The notes under the pieces are model-generated. The model searched no databases and had not been told where the DNA came from. It was given only the letters and a program-made list of their open reading frames with translations. Of a stretch of 31,626 nucleotides of DNA, positions 15,509 to 22,763 are shown one piece after another (within the stretch, counting starts at the first letter, position 1; the number at the start of each line of letters is the position of its first letter). The DNA lies in assembly GCA_023388335.1 (NCBI GenBank), contig JAEWGL010000248.1:1-31626 (forward strand), in the 5' to 3' direction. Position numbers and translations under genes: made by a program. This DNA is from Pseudomonadota bacterium. GTDB taxonomy: Bacteria > Pseudomonadota > Gammaproteobacteria > Pseudomonadales > Pseudomonadaceae.

Positions 15509-16687
15509 TCACCCGTGATTCTTGCCCAGCAACGCGTGGTACAGCTCGCTGTCGCCCAGAATCCCCACCACTGAATTGCCTTCCTGCAACACCAGCTTGT
15601 TGCCGGTCTGGTAACGGATCTGCAAGGCATCGCGCATGCCGATGTCGGCGTTGACCAAGGTGGGCCTGCGATCCAAGGCTTCCACGGCCTGCCCCGGCGC
15701 CCAATTCTGCAGGTCCAGGCCGTTGATGCCCTGACGCGCACCTTTGATGGTATTGCCTTCGGCGAGGTCGAGCCAGGAGTCGCCTCCCGGGTCCAGGCAT
15801 ACCGAACCGTTGATCCGCTTGCACTTGTCCAGGGTGCGCATGAGGCTGCGGCCGCACAGCACGTTCAGCGGGTTGGTGTGGGCGACGAAGGTGCGCACGT
15901 ATTCGTCGGCGGGGTTGAGGACGATCTCCTCGGGCTTGCTGTACTGGATGATCCGTCCGTCCTTCATGATGGCGATGCGGCTGCCCAGCTTCAGGGCTTC
16001 GTCCAGGTCATGGCTGACGAAGACGATGGTCTTGCTCAGCTTGCGTTGCAGTTCCAGCAACTCGTCCTGCAGGCCTTGGCGAATCAGCGGGTCGAGGGCG
16101 GAGAAGGGTTCGTCCATCAGCAGGATGTCGGCGTCCATGGCCAATGCCCGGGCCAGGCCAACCCGCTGCTGCATGCCGCCGGACAGCTCGTCGGGCTTCT
16201 TGTTGCGCCACTGGGTCAGGCCCACCAGCTCGAGCTTCTCGTCGACCAGCTTGCGCCGTTCCTTCTCCGGGCGGCCCTGCATTTCCAGGCCGAAGCTGAT
16301 GTTCTCGCGCACCGTCAGCCAGGGCATCAGGGCGAACTTCTGAAACACCATGGCAATGCGCTTGGTGCGCATCATCTTCAGCTCCGCCGGAGTGCAGTGG
16401 GCGATGTCGATGTGCGCGCCTTCATGCTCGACGAACAGCTTGCCACGGCTGACGGTATTGAGGCCGTTGATGCACCGCAGCAGGCTCGACTTGCCCGAAC
16501 CGGACAGGCCCATCAGCACGCAGATCTCGCCCTTGTCGATGTCCAGGTTGGCCTTCTCCACGCCGACCACCAGCCCGGTCTTCTTCAGGATCTGCTCGCG
16601 CGTCATGCCTTGGTCGAGCAGGCTGAGCGCCTCGCGCGGCCGATTGGAGAAGATCACGTCTACGTCTTCGAAGCGAATAATGCTCAT
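15509..16687 (-). CDS. cbcV: Choline/glycine betaine ABC transporter ATPase CbcV (392 aa)
   Basis: This is the cytoplasmic ATPase of the quaternary-amine importer, of the ProV/OpuAA type. Walker A is GLSGSGKS (60-67), the Q-loop Gln116 lies in VFQKFALMPW, the signature is LSGGMQQ (168-174), and Walker B is ILLMDEP with Glu193. A C-terminal accessory region of about 110 residues ends with one CBS-like segment (PTLVNADIGMRDALQIR...KLVLQEGNSVVGILGDSELYHALL), which in related ATPases senses ionic strength or nucleotides. Its ATG overlaps the cbcW stop as ATGA (16684-16687). By known Pseudomonas biology it serves several binding proteins, not only CbcX. Confidence 0.95.
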   Translation of the reverse strand: MSIIRFEDVDVIFSNRPREALSLLDQGMTREQILKKTGLVVGVEKANLDIDKGEICVLMGLSGSGKSSLLRCINGLNTVSRGKLFVEHEGAHIDIAHCTPAELKMMRTKRIAMVFQKFALMPWLTVRENISFGLEMQGRPEKERRKLVDEKLELVGLTQWRNKKPDELSGGMQQRVGLARALAMDADILLMDEPFSALDPLIRQGLQDELLELQRKLSKTIVFVSHDLDEALKLGSRIAIMKDGRIIQYSKPEEIVLNPADEYVRTFVAHTNPLNVLCGRSLMRTLDKCKRINGSVCLDPGGDSWLDLAEGNTIKGARQGINGLDLQNWAPGQAVEALDRRPTLVNADIGMRDALQIRYQTGNKLVLQEGNSVVGILGDSELYHALLGKNHG

Positions 16688-17529
16688 GCTTCACTCCTTA
16701 CCGGTGACTCGGGTTGCTTGCAAATGCGGTCGAGCATGATCGCCAGCAGGACGATCGCCAGGCCCGCCTCGAAGCCCAGGGCGATGTCGGCCGTGTTCAG
16801 TGCGTTGACCACCGGCTTGCCCAGGCCGTCGGCGCCCACCAGGGCGGCGATCACCACCATCGACAGCGACAGCATGATGCACTGGGTCACGCCGGCCGCG
16901 ATGCTCGGCATGGCGTGCGGCAGTTCGATGCGCGACAGCAGCTGGCGCCGCGAGCAGCCAAAGGCCTTGCCAGCGTCGAGCAGCTCCTGGGGCACGTCGC
17001 AGATGCCGAGGTACGTCAGGCGGATCGGCGCGGCGATGGCGAACACCACCGTGGAGATCAGCCCCGGGACCACCCCGAGCCCGAACAGGGTCAGGGTAGG
17101 GATCAGGTAGACGAAGGTCGGCACCGTCTGCATCAGGTCCAAGACCGGGCGCATGGCGGTGTAGAACATTGGCTTGTGCGCGGCGAGGATGCCCAGCGGG
17201 ACGCCGATCGCCACGCAGACGAAGGTGGCGAACATCACCTGAGCGAGGGTTTCCATGGTCTCCTGCCAGTAACCCAGGTTGTAGATCAGCAGGAAGGAGA
17301 GGGCGCAGAACACGGTCAGCGCCCATTTGCGCTGGATCAGGTGAGCGAGCGCCGCGACCAGGGCGATCAGCACAAAGGGGTTGAACCAGGTCAGCGCCCC
17401 GGTCACCGCATGAATCATGAACTCCAGCCCTTGGGCGATGGCGTCGAAGTAGTTGGCGCCGTTCTGCGTCAACCAGTCGACGAAGGCCGCAATGTACTGG
17501 CCCAGTGGTATTTTTTGATCGATAAGCAT
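16684..17529 (-). CDS. cbcW: Choline/glycine betaine ABC transporter permease CbcW (281 aa)
   Basis: An inner-membrane permease with about six helices, of the ProW/OpuAB family. The EAA-type coupling motif for the ATPase lies near ELLDAGKAFGCSRRQLLSRIELPHAMPSI, and the TM region LGYWQETMETLAQVMFATFVCVAIGVPLGILAAHKP is typical. The start ATG (17529-17527) begins MLIDQKIPLGQYIAAFVDWLTQNG. It lies 75 bp downstream of cbcX, and a small hairpin occupies that gap. The stop overlaps cbcV. Confidence 0.95.
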   Translation of the reverse strand: MLIDQKIPLGQYIAAFVDWLTQNGANYFDAIAQGLEFMIHAVTGALTWFNPFVLIALVAALAHLIQRKWALTVFCALSFLLIYNLGYWQETMETLAQVMFATFVCVAIGVPLGILAAHKPMFYTAMRPVLDLMQTVPTFVYLIPTLTLFGLGVVPGLISTVVFAIAAPIRLTYLGICDVPQELLDAGKAFGCSRRQLLSRIELPHAMPSIAAGVTQCIMLSLSMVVIAALVGADGLGKPVVNALNTADIALGFEAGLAIVLLAIMLDRICKQPESPVRSEA

Positions 17530-17569
17530 GATAGCGAGCGTCCACCTGCAAAGATTGAAGTCAGCCTGT

Positions 17570-17587
17570 GGCGGGCACGGTCCCGCC
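17570..17587 (-). other. Hairpin in the cbcX-cbcW gap
   Basis: GGCGGG (17570-17575) and CCCGCC (17582-17587) form a short GC-rich stem in the 75-nt gap between the binding-protein gene and the permease gene. There is no T-run, so it is more likely an mRNA-stability or partial-attenuation element than a full terminator. Confidence 0.4.
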
Positions 17588-17604
17588 CCAGGACGTGCTT
17601 GCTG

Positions 17605-18552
17605 CTACTGTGTCAACTTGGCCTTTGCCGCCTCCAGCCCCGGTTTGCCATCCACGGTCGTCACCCCCGCCAGCCAGGTGTCCAGTACCTGCGGGTTGTT
17701 CTTCAGCCATGCCTTGGCAGCGGCCTCGGGTTTCATCTTGTCGTCCAGGACGTTGCCCATCAGGGTGCTTTCCATGTCCAGGGTGAACGACAGGTTCTTC
17801 AGCAACTGGCCAACGTTGCTGCATTGCTGTGCGTAGCCCTTGCGGGTATTGGTCAATACCGTCGCCTTGCCGAACTCGGGGCCGAAGAAATCATCCCCGC
17901 CCGAGAGGTACTGCAGCTTGAAGCGCTTGTTCATCGGGTGCGGCTCCCAGCCGAGGAAGACCACATCCTCGCCGCGTTTCTGCGCCCGATCGACTTGCGA
18001 GAGCATGCCGGCCTCGCTCGACTGGACCAGCTTGAAGCCGGCGTCCTTCAAGCCGAAAGCGTTCTTGTCGATCATGCTCTGGATGGTGCGGTTGCCGTCG
18101 TTGCCCGGCTCGATGCCGTAGATCTTGCCGCCCAGTTGCTCCTTGAACCTGGCGATGTCGGCGAAATCCTTGAGGCCTTTGTCGTACAGGGGCTGGGGCA
18201 CCGCCAGGGTGTACTTGGCGTTCTCCAGGTTGGCGCGCACGGTCTCGACGGTGCCAGCGTCGCGGTACTGTTTGATGTCGTTTTCCATGGTCGGCATCCA
18301 GTTGCCGAGGAACACGTCCAGGTCCTTGCCGGCAGCCAGCGACTTGTAGGTCACCGGTACCGAGATCATGGTGGTCTTGGCGTCGTAGCCGAGGGCTTCG
18401 AGCACGACGCTGGTCACGGCGGTGGTCACGGTGATGTCGGTCCAGCCGACGTCCGAAAACCTGACGGTCTGGCATTGCTCGGGTTCGGCTGCCTGGGCCA
18501 ATAGCGGCGCACTCAGCAGTGCGGCCAGCAACAGCGAGGGTGAACCTTTCAT
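17605..18552 (-). CDS. cbcX: Choline-binding periplasmic protein CbcX/ChoX (315 aa)
   Basis: Solute-binding protein that hands choline (and related trimethylammonium compounds) to CbcWV. The start ATG (18552-18550) has GGAG upstream and opens a signal peptide MKGSPSLLLAALLSAPLLAQAAEP, cleaved probably after AQA. Residues matching the aromatic box of ChoX are visible: Trp37 and Asp39 in VGWTDITVTT, Trp85 in FLGNWMP, Tyr114 in KYTLAVPQ and Trp202 in FLGWEPHPMN, with Asn151 in EPGNDGN. A longer upstream frame exists but would destroy the signal peptide. First gene of cbcXWV. Expected to be induced by GbdR; see the repeats at 18709-18761. Confidence 0.95.
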   Translation of the reverse strand: MKGSPSLLLAALLSAPLLAQAAEPEQCQTVRFSDVGWTDITVTTAVTSVVLEALGYDAKTTMISVPVTYKSLAAGKDLDVFLGNWMPTMENDIKQYRDAGTVETVRANLENAKYTLAVPQPLYDKGLKDFADIARFKEQLGGKIYGIEPGNDGNRTIQSMIDKNAFGLKDAGFKLVQSSEAGMLSQVDRAQKRGEDVVFLGWEPHPMNKRFKLQYLSGGDDFFGPEFGKATVLTNTRKGYAQQCSNVGQLLKNLSFTLDMESTLMGNVLDDKMKPEAAAKAWLKNNPQVLDTWLAGVTTVDGKPGLEAAKAKLTQ

Positions 18553-18708
18553 GGGGTGGACTCCTTGGTGTTTTTTCGGATGTCCCGGTGCCTCCGTGCT
18601 TTCTACAGTGCATCGGTCGGCGGGTGCTGCCTGGCGGCAGGGTACGGGGCCGTGCAATCGAGTCGCTTTCGATCATCTACCAGCGATTGGCAAACGCATA
18701 CAGGGGGG

Positions 18709-18761
18709 GTCGTAACCAGTACAGGACGGGTCGCATCCAGCGTAGGCGATGTCGCATACAG
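18709..18761. promoter_or_regulatory. Three 21-nt-spaced direct repeats, candidate GbdR operator
   Basis: GTCGTAACCAG (18709-18719), GTCGCATCCAG (18730-18740) and GTCGCATACAG (18751-18761) start exactly 21 nt apart, two helical turns, so they lie on the same DNA face. A fourth partial copy, CGCATACAG, is at 18695-18703, out of phase. Direct half-sites at 21-22 nt are the usual layout for AraC-family proteins, and cbcXWV is a known GbdR target in Pseudomonas. The assignment to GbdR is inference. Confidence 0.55.
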
Positions 18762-19294
18762 ATTTTTCCACCCGTTCGAAGCGACTTTTGTGCCACGCGC
18801 CTGCATGAAAACGGCGCTGCAGGGGCCGTTTTTGCTGCGGCGTTAGCGAACAAAAGTACGTCGGTTGCAGACGTTGGGAGCGCTGGCAAAAGCCCGATGA
18901 TGTGTGCATTCGCGGCGGATCGCTGTTTGAGCCTAGCAGTTCCGCTACCCCGCGCCGCCGGTGCGGGAAACAAGCCCAGGTCAGCGTCATCGAATGCTGA
19001 ATGCTGCGCTGTTTTTGCCCTTGCCTGGCTGACGTGCCACCTTTTGGCGCGTCGCCTTTCGCTGCACCTCATCGCGGTCGCTGCGGCTGCCGGTGACACT
19101 CCAGGATGTCGTTTCTGGGCATCCTTCCCACAAGTGCTACCGAATTGCTCAGCACCGTCGCGCAAACGCACTGGCACGGTTGTTTGCGTTTGCATCTAAG
19201 CTAAGAACCAAAGCCCGGGTTGACGTCATGCGACGTCGTTTTTGGGTTTTGTTGGATAGCCGTTCAAATTCAGGCATGGCAATTGCGTTGAGAT

Positions 19295-19310
19295 TGGCAA
19301 AGCCCCTGCA
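19295..19310 (+). promoter_or_regulatory. sigma-54-like promoter upstream of gbdR
   Basis: TGGCAAAGCCCCTGCA carries GG (19296-19297) and GC (19308-19309) at the exact 12-nt -24/-12 spacing, with one change from TTGC in the -12 element. It is about 75 nt before the gbdR ATG. Sigma-54 control would fit regulation of amine catabolism by nitrogen or carbon status. Confidence 0.5.
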
Positions 19311-19383
19311 TACGAATCGGGGCCCTGATAAAAACCGTGCCCGCCTGAGGCATACCCCCTGCATTGTGTGAGGAGAAATCGCG

Positions 19384-20490
19384 ATGACGTCGTACACCTC
19401 CGGGTCCCAGCCCCAGAACCGCACAGCTCCCCAGTCCATCGGGTTTCTCCTGCTGGACAACTTCACCCTGATTTCCCTCGCCTCCGCCGTCGAACCCCTG
19501 CGCATGGCCAACCAGCTGTCCGGCCGCGAGCTGTACCGCTGGCACACCCTGACCGTCGATGGCGGCCAGGTATGGGCCAGCGACGGCTTGCAGATCACCC
19601 CGGACGCGGCCATGCACAGCGCGCCGCCCATCGACACGGTCATCGTCTGTGGCGGTGTCGGTATCCAGCGTTCCGTCACCCGCGAGCATGTCACTTGGCT
19701 ACAGAGCCAGGCCCGTCAGTCGCGTCGCCTGGGCGCGGTGTGCACCGGCAGCTGGGCGCTGGCCTGTGCCGGTCTGCTCGATGGCTTCGATTGCAGCGTG
19801 CATTGGGAATGCCTGGCGTCGATGCAGGAGGCCTTCCCGCGGGTGAGCATGAGCACGCGCCTGTTCACCCTCGACCGCAACCGCTTCACCAGTTCCGGCG
19901 GCACCGCGCCGCTGGACATGATGCTGCACCTGATCAGCCGCGACCATGGCCGCGAACTGTCGGCGGCAATCTCGGAGATGTTCGTCTACGAGCGCATCCG
20001 CAACGAACAGGATCACCAGCGCGTGCCGCTCAAGCACATGCTCGGCACCAACCAGCCGAAGCTGCAGGAAATCGTCGCCCTGATGGAAGCCAACCTGGAA
20101 GAGCCGATCGACCTGGACGAGTTGGCTGTCTATGTCGCGGTATCGCGGCGCCAGCTCGAGCGCCTGTTCCAGAAATACCTGCACTGCTCGCCGTCGCGCT
20201 ACTACCTCAAGCTGCGCCTGATCCGCGCACGGCAGTTGCTCAAGCAGACGCCGATGTCGATCATCGAAGTGGCGTCGGTATGCGGCTTCGTGTCCACGCC
20301 GCATTTCTCCAAGTGCTACCGCGAGTACTTCGGTATTCCGCCGCGTGACGAGCGTGTCGGTTCCAATACCGCGCAGCAGGTGGCGATGATGCCGATCCCG
20401 CAAGCCATGGTGCTGTCGCCGCACAGCGGACCGCTGGCCTCGCTCAGCCAGGCGCGTAACGAGTCGACTTTTGCCAGCGTGAGGTTGTAG
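19384..20490 (+). CDS. gbdR: GbdR, glycine betaine/dimethylglycine-responsive activator (368 aa)
   Basis: A GATase1-like AraC-family transcription activator. The N-terminal DJ-1/PfpI-type sensor begins IGFLLLDNFTLISLASAVEPLRMANQLSGRELYRW and includes the nucleophile-elbow region GAVCTGSWALACAGLLDG. The C-terminal part has two helix-turn-helix units: LDELAVYVAVSRRQLERLFQKYL and MSIIEVASVCGFVSTPHFSKCYREYFGIPP. The ATG at 19384 has GGAG upstream. In Pseudomonas GbdR senses glycine betaine and dimethylglycine and activates cbcXWV, dgcAB and other catabolic genes, all nearby here. The tail after the second HTH (about 35 residues) is specific to this branch. A sigma-54-like promoter lies upstream. 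Confidence 0.93.
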   Translation: MTSYTSGSQPQNRTAPQSIGFLLLDNFTLISLASAVEPLRMANQLSGRELYRWHTLTVDGGQVWASDGLQITPDAAMHSAPPIDTVIVCGGVGIQRSVTREHVTWLQSQARQSRRLGAVCTGSWALACAGLLDGFDCSVHWECLASMQEAFPRVSMSTRLFTLDRNRFTSSGGTAPLDMMLHLISRDHGRELSAAISEMFVYERIRNEQDHQRVPLKHMLGTNQPKLQEIVALMEANLEEPIDLDELAVYVAVSRRQLERLFQKYLHCSPSRYYLKLRLIRARQLLKQTPMSIIEVASVCGFVSTPHFSKCYREYFGIPPRDERVGSNTAQQVAMMPIPQAMVLSPHSGPLASLSQARNESTFASVRL

Positions 20491-20510
20491 CCCGAGGCTC
20501 ATCCCCGGGC
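20490..20510. terminator. Hairpin between convergent gbdR and the 88-aa gene
   Basis: GCCCGAGG (20490-20497) pairs with CCCCGGGC (20503-20510) with one mismatch around CTCAT. It occupies the 26-bp gap between two convergent stop codons and could act in both directions, although T-runs are poor. Confidence 0.4.
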
Positions 20511-20516
20511 TTGGGT

Positions 20517-20783
20517 TCAACTGTGCGACAGGTCGCTGTTGAACTGCGCCAACGCCGGGAGTAACTGCTGGTCGATGGCCTGGCGCACGGCCGGCAGAAT
20601 GGTCGCGCTGCCGGTGTACATCTGCTCGACCATGCCCCGCAGCGCCTTGGCCCGCGGCGCGCTCAGGCCGCGTACCGCGCATTCGCAGGCCTGCTCCGCC
20701 GTGGCCCCGGCCGGCATCTCGAAGCCCAGGGCGCGCAGGTGGCCCAGCAGGTCTTCCTGATCAATCAAATCCGCATGCATCAT
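20517..20783 (-). CDS. Conserved hypothetical protein (88 aa)
   Basis: A small acidic-to-neutral helical protein, not assigned to a named family. It begins MMHADLIDQEDLLGHLRALGFEMPAGATAEQACECAVRGLSAPRAKALRGMVEQMYTGSATILPAVRQAIDQQLLPALAQF. An AGGA-containing site lies upstream of the two adjacent ATGs; either could be the start. Codon use is fully core-like, and the position after gbdR matches P. putida gene order as I recall it. No membrane segment, signal peptide or catalytic motif. Confidence 0.7.
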   Translation of the reverse strand: MMHADLIDQEDLLGHLRALGFEMPAGATAEQACECAVRGLSAPRAKALRGMVEQMYTGSATILPAVRQAIDQQLLPALAQFNSDLSHS

Positions 20784-21111
20784 GGTGGTAGTCCTTGTTT
20801 GCTGCTGTGATCGTCAGCCGATTCTGTGAGCAAGCTGAAGTCCCGGCAAGAACAGAATGCCGGCATGACTGCTTTGGCTAAGAGCACGTCGTTTTCGGCT
20901 AAATCGGGCGTAGGGGAAGCCGGCACACTGGAGCCATTCACAGCAGCCCAGGGTTTGGTCACCCTTCACAGATGCAGGTGGATGTTGCTCGCTTTTGGCC
21001 CCGGTAGCTCACGGCTTTCCGGGGTTTTTTTGGTTTTCACTGGTTGCCGGGGACCGCCGGGGGTGGCTTTCAGGGACAGGGGTTGAGGGTGGGTCTAGGC
21101 TGGGAGGTGCA

Positions 21112-21141
21112 TGTCTTGAGCCCTGACCCAGTCTCAAGACA
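21112..21141. repeat. 9-bp perfect inverted repeat
   Basis: TGTCTTGAG (21112-21120) and CTCAAGACA (21133-21141) flank a 12-nt spacer. There is no T-run. It could be an operator or a weak terminator of unknown target. Confidence 0.5.
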
Positions 21142-21310
21142 GGGTGGCCATCATGCAATCCCGCCCCAGATGGGCTCCCATCAACACCATGACTGGCCGG
21201 CCCCGCATCCCCTGCCTCGAAAAATTTCAGGTTTCGAAACTTTGGGAAGTATCCTACACACGCTACTGACCTTTCCGTGTTGTAGGGGAGATGCATCAGG
21301 GCTAATTTCC

Positions 21311-21511
21311 TCGAGTCGCCACTTCGGCGATCGGGCGTGAGAAACCCGAGGATGTGTGAGTTGGTAGTCATGTTATGGCAGCTGTGCGCGGGCAGGCTTC
21401 GGCCTGGCCGGGTTCTCACATCCTCGGTTTCTCACCCCGCGTATGGCTGCCGCCCTCATCCCGTGAGAAGGATCAGGTGGCGGTTCCCAACGATGATGTG
21501 AGGATTTCGCC
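21311..21511 (+). promoter_or_regulatory. Highly structured leader upstream of the DUF6124-DUF3077 pair
   Basis: Several hairpins follow in order: TCGCC/GGCGA (21316-21330); a long near-perfect stem whose arms GTGAGAAACCCGAGGATG (from 21337) and CATCCTCGGTTTCTCAC (ending 21435) enclose about 55 nt, including a CAGGC-TTCG-GCCTG tetraloop hairpin (21393-21406); and a CCGCC/GGCGG stem with an inner CTCA/TGAG near 21452-21485. The ribosome binding site of the next gene (GAGGA) lies immediately after. This may be a structured 5' UTR or a mobile palindromic element; it is not a known riboswitch that I recognise. Confidence 0.5.
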
Positions 21512-21802
21512 ATGAAAAAGATCGTCCCCGATCCACCGCCTTACACTACTCCCCGCAAGATCATCACCAGCCCCTACTTCACCATCCACAGCGACCTGAC
21601 GCCCCCCGATTCCCTGGCCTACGCCAGCGAACTGCTGCGCGGTCTCTTCGAGACCACCGAGGGTTACTGCTACGCCCATGCGAACGAGCCGGGCCACGGC
21701 ATGCTGGTCAACGTGCTGCATTCGGCTGAAACCGCCAAGGCACTGATCGAGCACGCGCTCGCCAAGCTGCAGGCCAGTGAACGCCGGGAGGTGATGGCAT
21801 GA
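21512..21802 (+). CDS. DUF6124-like small protein (96 aa)
   Basis: Begins MKKIVPDPPPYTTPRKIITSPYFTIHSDLTPPDSLAYASELLRGLFETTEGYCYAH. The MKKI(V/T)P(D/N)PP opening and the following helical half are typical of the small Pseudomonas proteins called DUF6124; function unknown. A GAGGA ribosome binding site precedes the ATG. Its stop overlaps the start of the DUF3077 gene as ATGA (21799-21802), so the two are a coupled pair. It is cytosolic, with no signal peptide. The resemblance is from memory and is moderate. Confidence 0.75.
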   Translation: MKKIVPDPPPYTTPRKIITSPYFTIHSDLTPPDSLAYASELLRGLFETTEGYCYAHANEPGHGMLVNVLHSAETAKALIEHALAKLQASERREVMA

Positions 21803-22101
21803 GCGCGCTCCCCGAGACAGAAAATGCCACTACCGTAGGTGTGGCGAGCTTCATCACGACCCAGAGTCCGTCCATGGACCTGTTCCGCATCAGCCCTGAC
21901 GTGCCTTGTGATTACGCGCTGGAACAAGCCTCGACCCTGTTGGGTTGCGTACACAAGCTGGTCCTCGCGGGAGCCGTGGATGAAGATGGCGACATGATCT
22001 GGGCCGCCTACTACTTGAGCGGATTTGCCAAGGCTATTCTCGCGGATGTGGAAGTAGGGAAGATGCGGAGCAAGCGGGACAAGGGCGGTCTGAAGGCGTA
22101 G
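21799..22101 (+). CDS. DUF3077-like small protein (100 aa)
   Basis: Begins MSALPETENATTVGVASFITTQSPSMDLFRISPDVPCDYALEQASTLLGCVHKLV. The LFR(I/V)xPxVPCxxALEQAS segment is the recognisable DUF3077 pattern. Pseudomonads carry several copies of these small proteins, often paired with a DUF6124 protein, but I know of no tested role. The C-terminus is basic (KMRSKRDKGGLKA). It starts inside the stop of the upstream gene (ATGA). Confidence 0.78.
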   Translation: MSALPETENATTVGVASFITTQSPSMDLFRISPDVPCDYALEQASTLLGCVHKLVLAGAVDEDGDMIWAAYYLSGFAKAILADVEVGKMRSKRDKGGLKA

Positions 22102-22113
22102 GACCTGCCAGTG

Positions 22114-22135
22114 CCCCTCTCCCTGAGGAGAGGGG
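22114..22135. terminator. Hairpin after the DUF3077 gene
   Basis: CCCCTCTCC (22114-22122) pairs with GGAGAGGGG (22127-22135) around CTGA, just after the DUF3077 stop. No T-run follows. The sequence resembles a widespread CCCTCTCCCTNAGGGAGAGGG repeat, a second copy of which is at 22218-22238. Confidence 0.5.
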
Positions 22136-22217
22136 CCGACCGTGGTGCTCTAACGACCACAGCAGACCAGCCGCGGTAGCGCGTCGATCGCATCAGCATG
22201 CACCACTGCGGTCTGCT

Positions 22218-22238
22218 CCCTCTCCCTCAGGGAGAGGG
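22218..22238. repeat. CCCTCTCCC-TCA-GGGAGAGGG palindromic repeat
   Basis: A perfect 9-bp stem (22218-22226 with 22230-22238) followed by GCTGGGGTGAGGG, a common intergenic repeat form in pseudomonads and relatives. It lies between the convergent DUF3077 and cdhB genes and may terminate transcription. Confidence 0.65.
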
Positions 22239-22278
22239 CTGGGGTGAGGGTGGCCGCCGCCGCGGCGCCCAGCCTGTG

Positions 22279-22752
22279 TCAGACTGCTGGTAGCCCGATC
22301 ACCCGTCCGACGCACGCGGCGGGTGGCAGGTCTTGTTGTTGATCCTGCAACCCCTGCAGGCGCTCGACACTCAGCGCACTGAACGGCGCCGACTTCGGCC
22401 CCGCCAGATCCACATGCAGCAGCATCTGCTCGCTGGCCGCCAGGGCCTCGCCGAACCCCGCCCGGTGCAGGCTGTGGTACAGGTGCAGCCGCTTGCGATC
22501 AAAGCCGATGATCTGCGTCTGCACCCATACCTCGGTGCCGAGCTTCACCTCATGCAGGTAGTTGATGTGCGCCTCCAGCGTGAACAGCGAGGTGCCGCTT
22601 TGCCCTCGGCTGTCCGCATCCAGGCCGATGCGTTCCATCAGCGCATCGGTGGCATAGCTGAAGATCAGCAGGTAATAGGCATCGCGCAGGTGGCCGTTGT
22701 AGTCGACCCAGTCCGCCTGGACGGGTGTGCGGTAGGTGATCAGCGCAGGCAT
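22279..22752 (-). CDS. cdhB: Betainyl-CoA thioesterase CdhB (157 aa)
   Basis: Hotdog-fold (4HBT type) thioesterase. The start ATG (22752-22750) follows GAGGA; it gives MPALITYRTPVQADWVDYNGHLRDAYYLLIFSYATDALMERIGL. Asp17 in VDYNGH is the catalytic acid position of this family. Hotdog motifs continue through TLEAHINYLHEVKLGTEVWVQTQIIGFDRKRLHLYHSL. Placed 11 nt after the carnitine dehydrogenase stop, it fits the last step of carnitine breakdown: hydrolysis of betainyl-CoA to glycine betaine and CoA. The function is inferred from the known cdhCAB pathway of Pseudomonas. Confidence 0.88.
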   Translation of the reverse strand: MPALITYRTPVQADWVDYNGHLRDAYYLLIFSYATDALMERIGLDADSRGQSGTSLFTLEAHINYLHEVKLGTEVWVQTQIIGFDRKRLHLYHSLHRAGFGEALAASEQMLLHVDLAGPKSAPFSALSVERLQGLQDQQQDLPPAACVGRVIGLPAV

Positions 22753-22763
22753 TGGTTTTTTCC

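Larger units (their letters stand above)
18553..19383. promoter_or_regulatory. 831-bp divergent control region between cbcX and gbdR
   Basis: No convincing gene lies here; the overlapping short frames lack ribosome binding sites. Contents seen are three direct repeats (18709-18761) facing cbcX and a sigma-54-like promoter (19295-19310) before gbdR. The middle (about 18850-19170) shows nothing I can name. Confidence 0.7.
20784..21511. other. 728-bp intergenic stretch with a folded leader
   Basis: No gene is supported. The left half holds the promoter region of the 88-aa gene and an isolated inverted repeat (21112-21141). The right half (about 21311-21500) is packed with stem-loops just before the DUF6124 gene, described separately. 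Confidence 0.6.

Noticed and set aside
16714..18504. Long open frame antisense to cbcW and cbcX
   Set aside because: Both opposite-strand genes are certain by family motifs; the composition is again that of a shadow frame.
19171..19187. TGGCACGGTTGTTTGCG as a sigma-54 promoter before gbdR
   Set aside because: The -24 half is perfect, but GG and GC are one base too far apart; the site at 19295-19310 has correct spacing.
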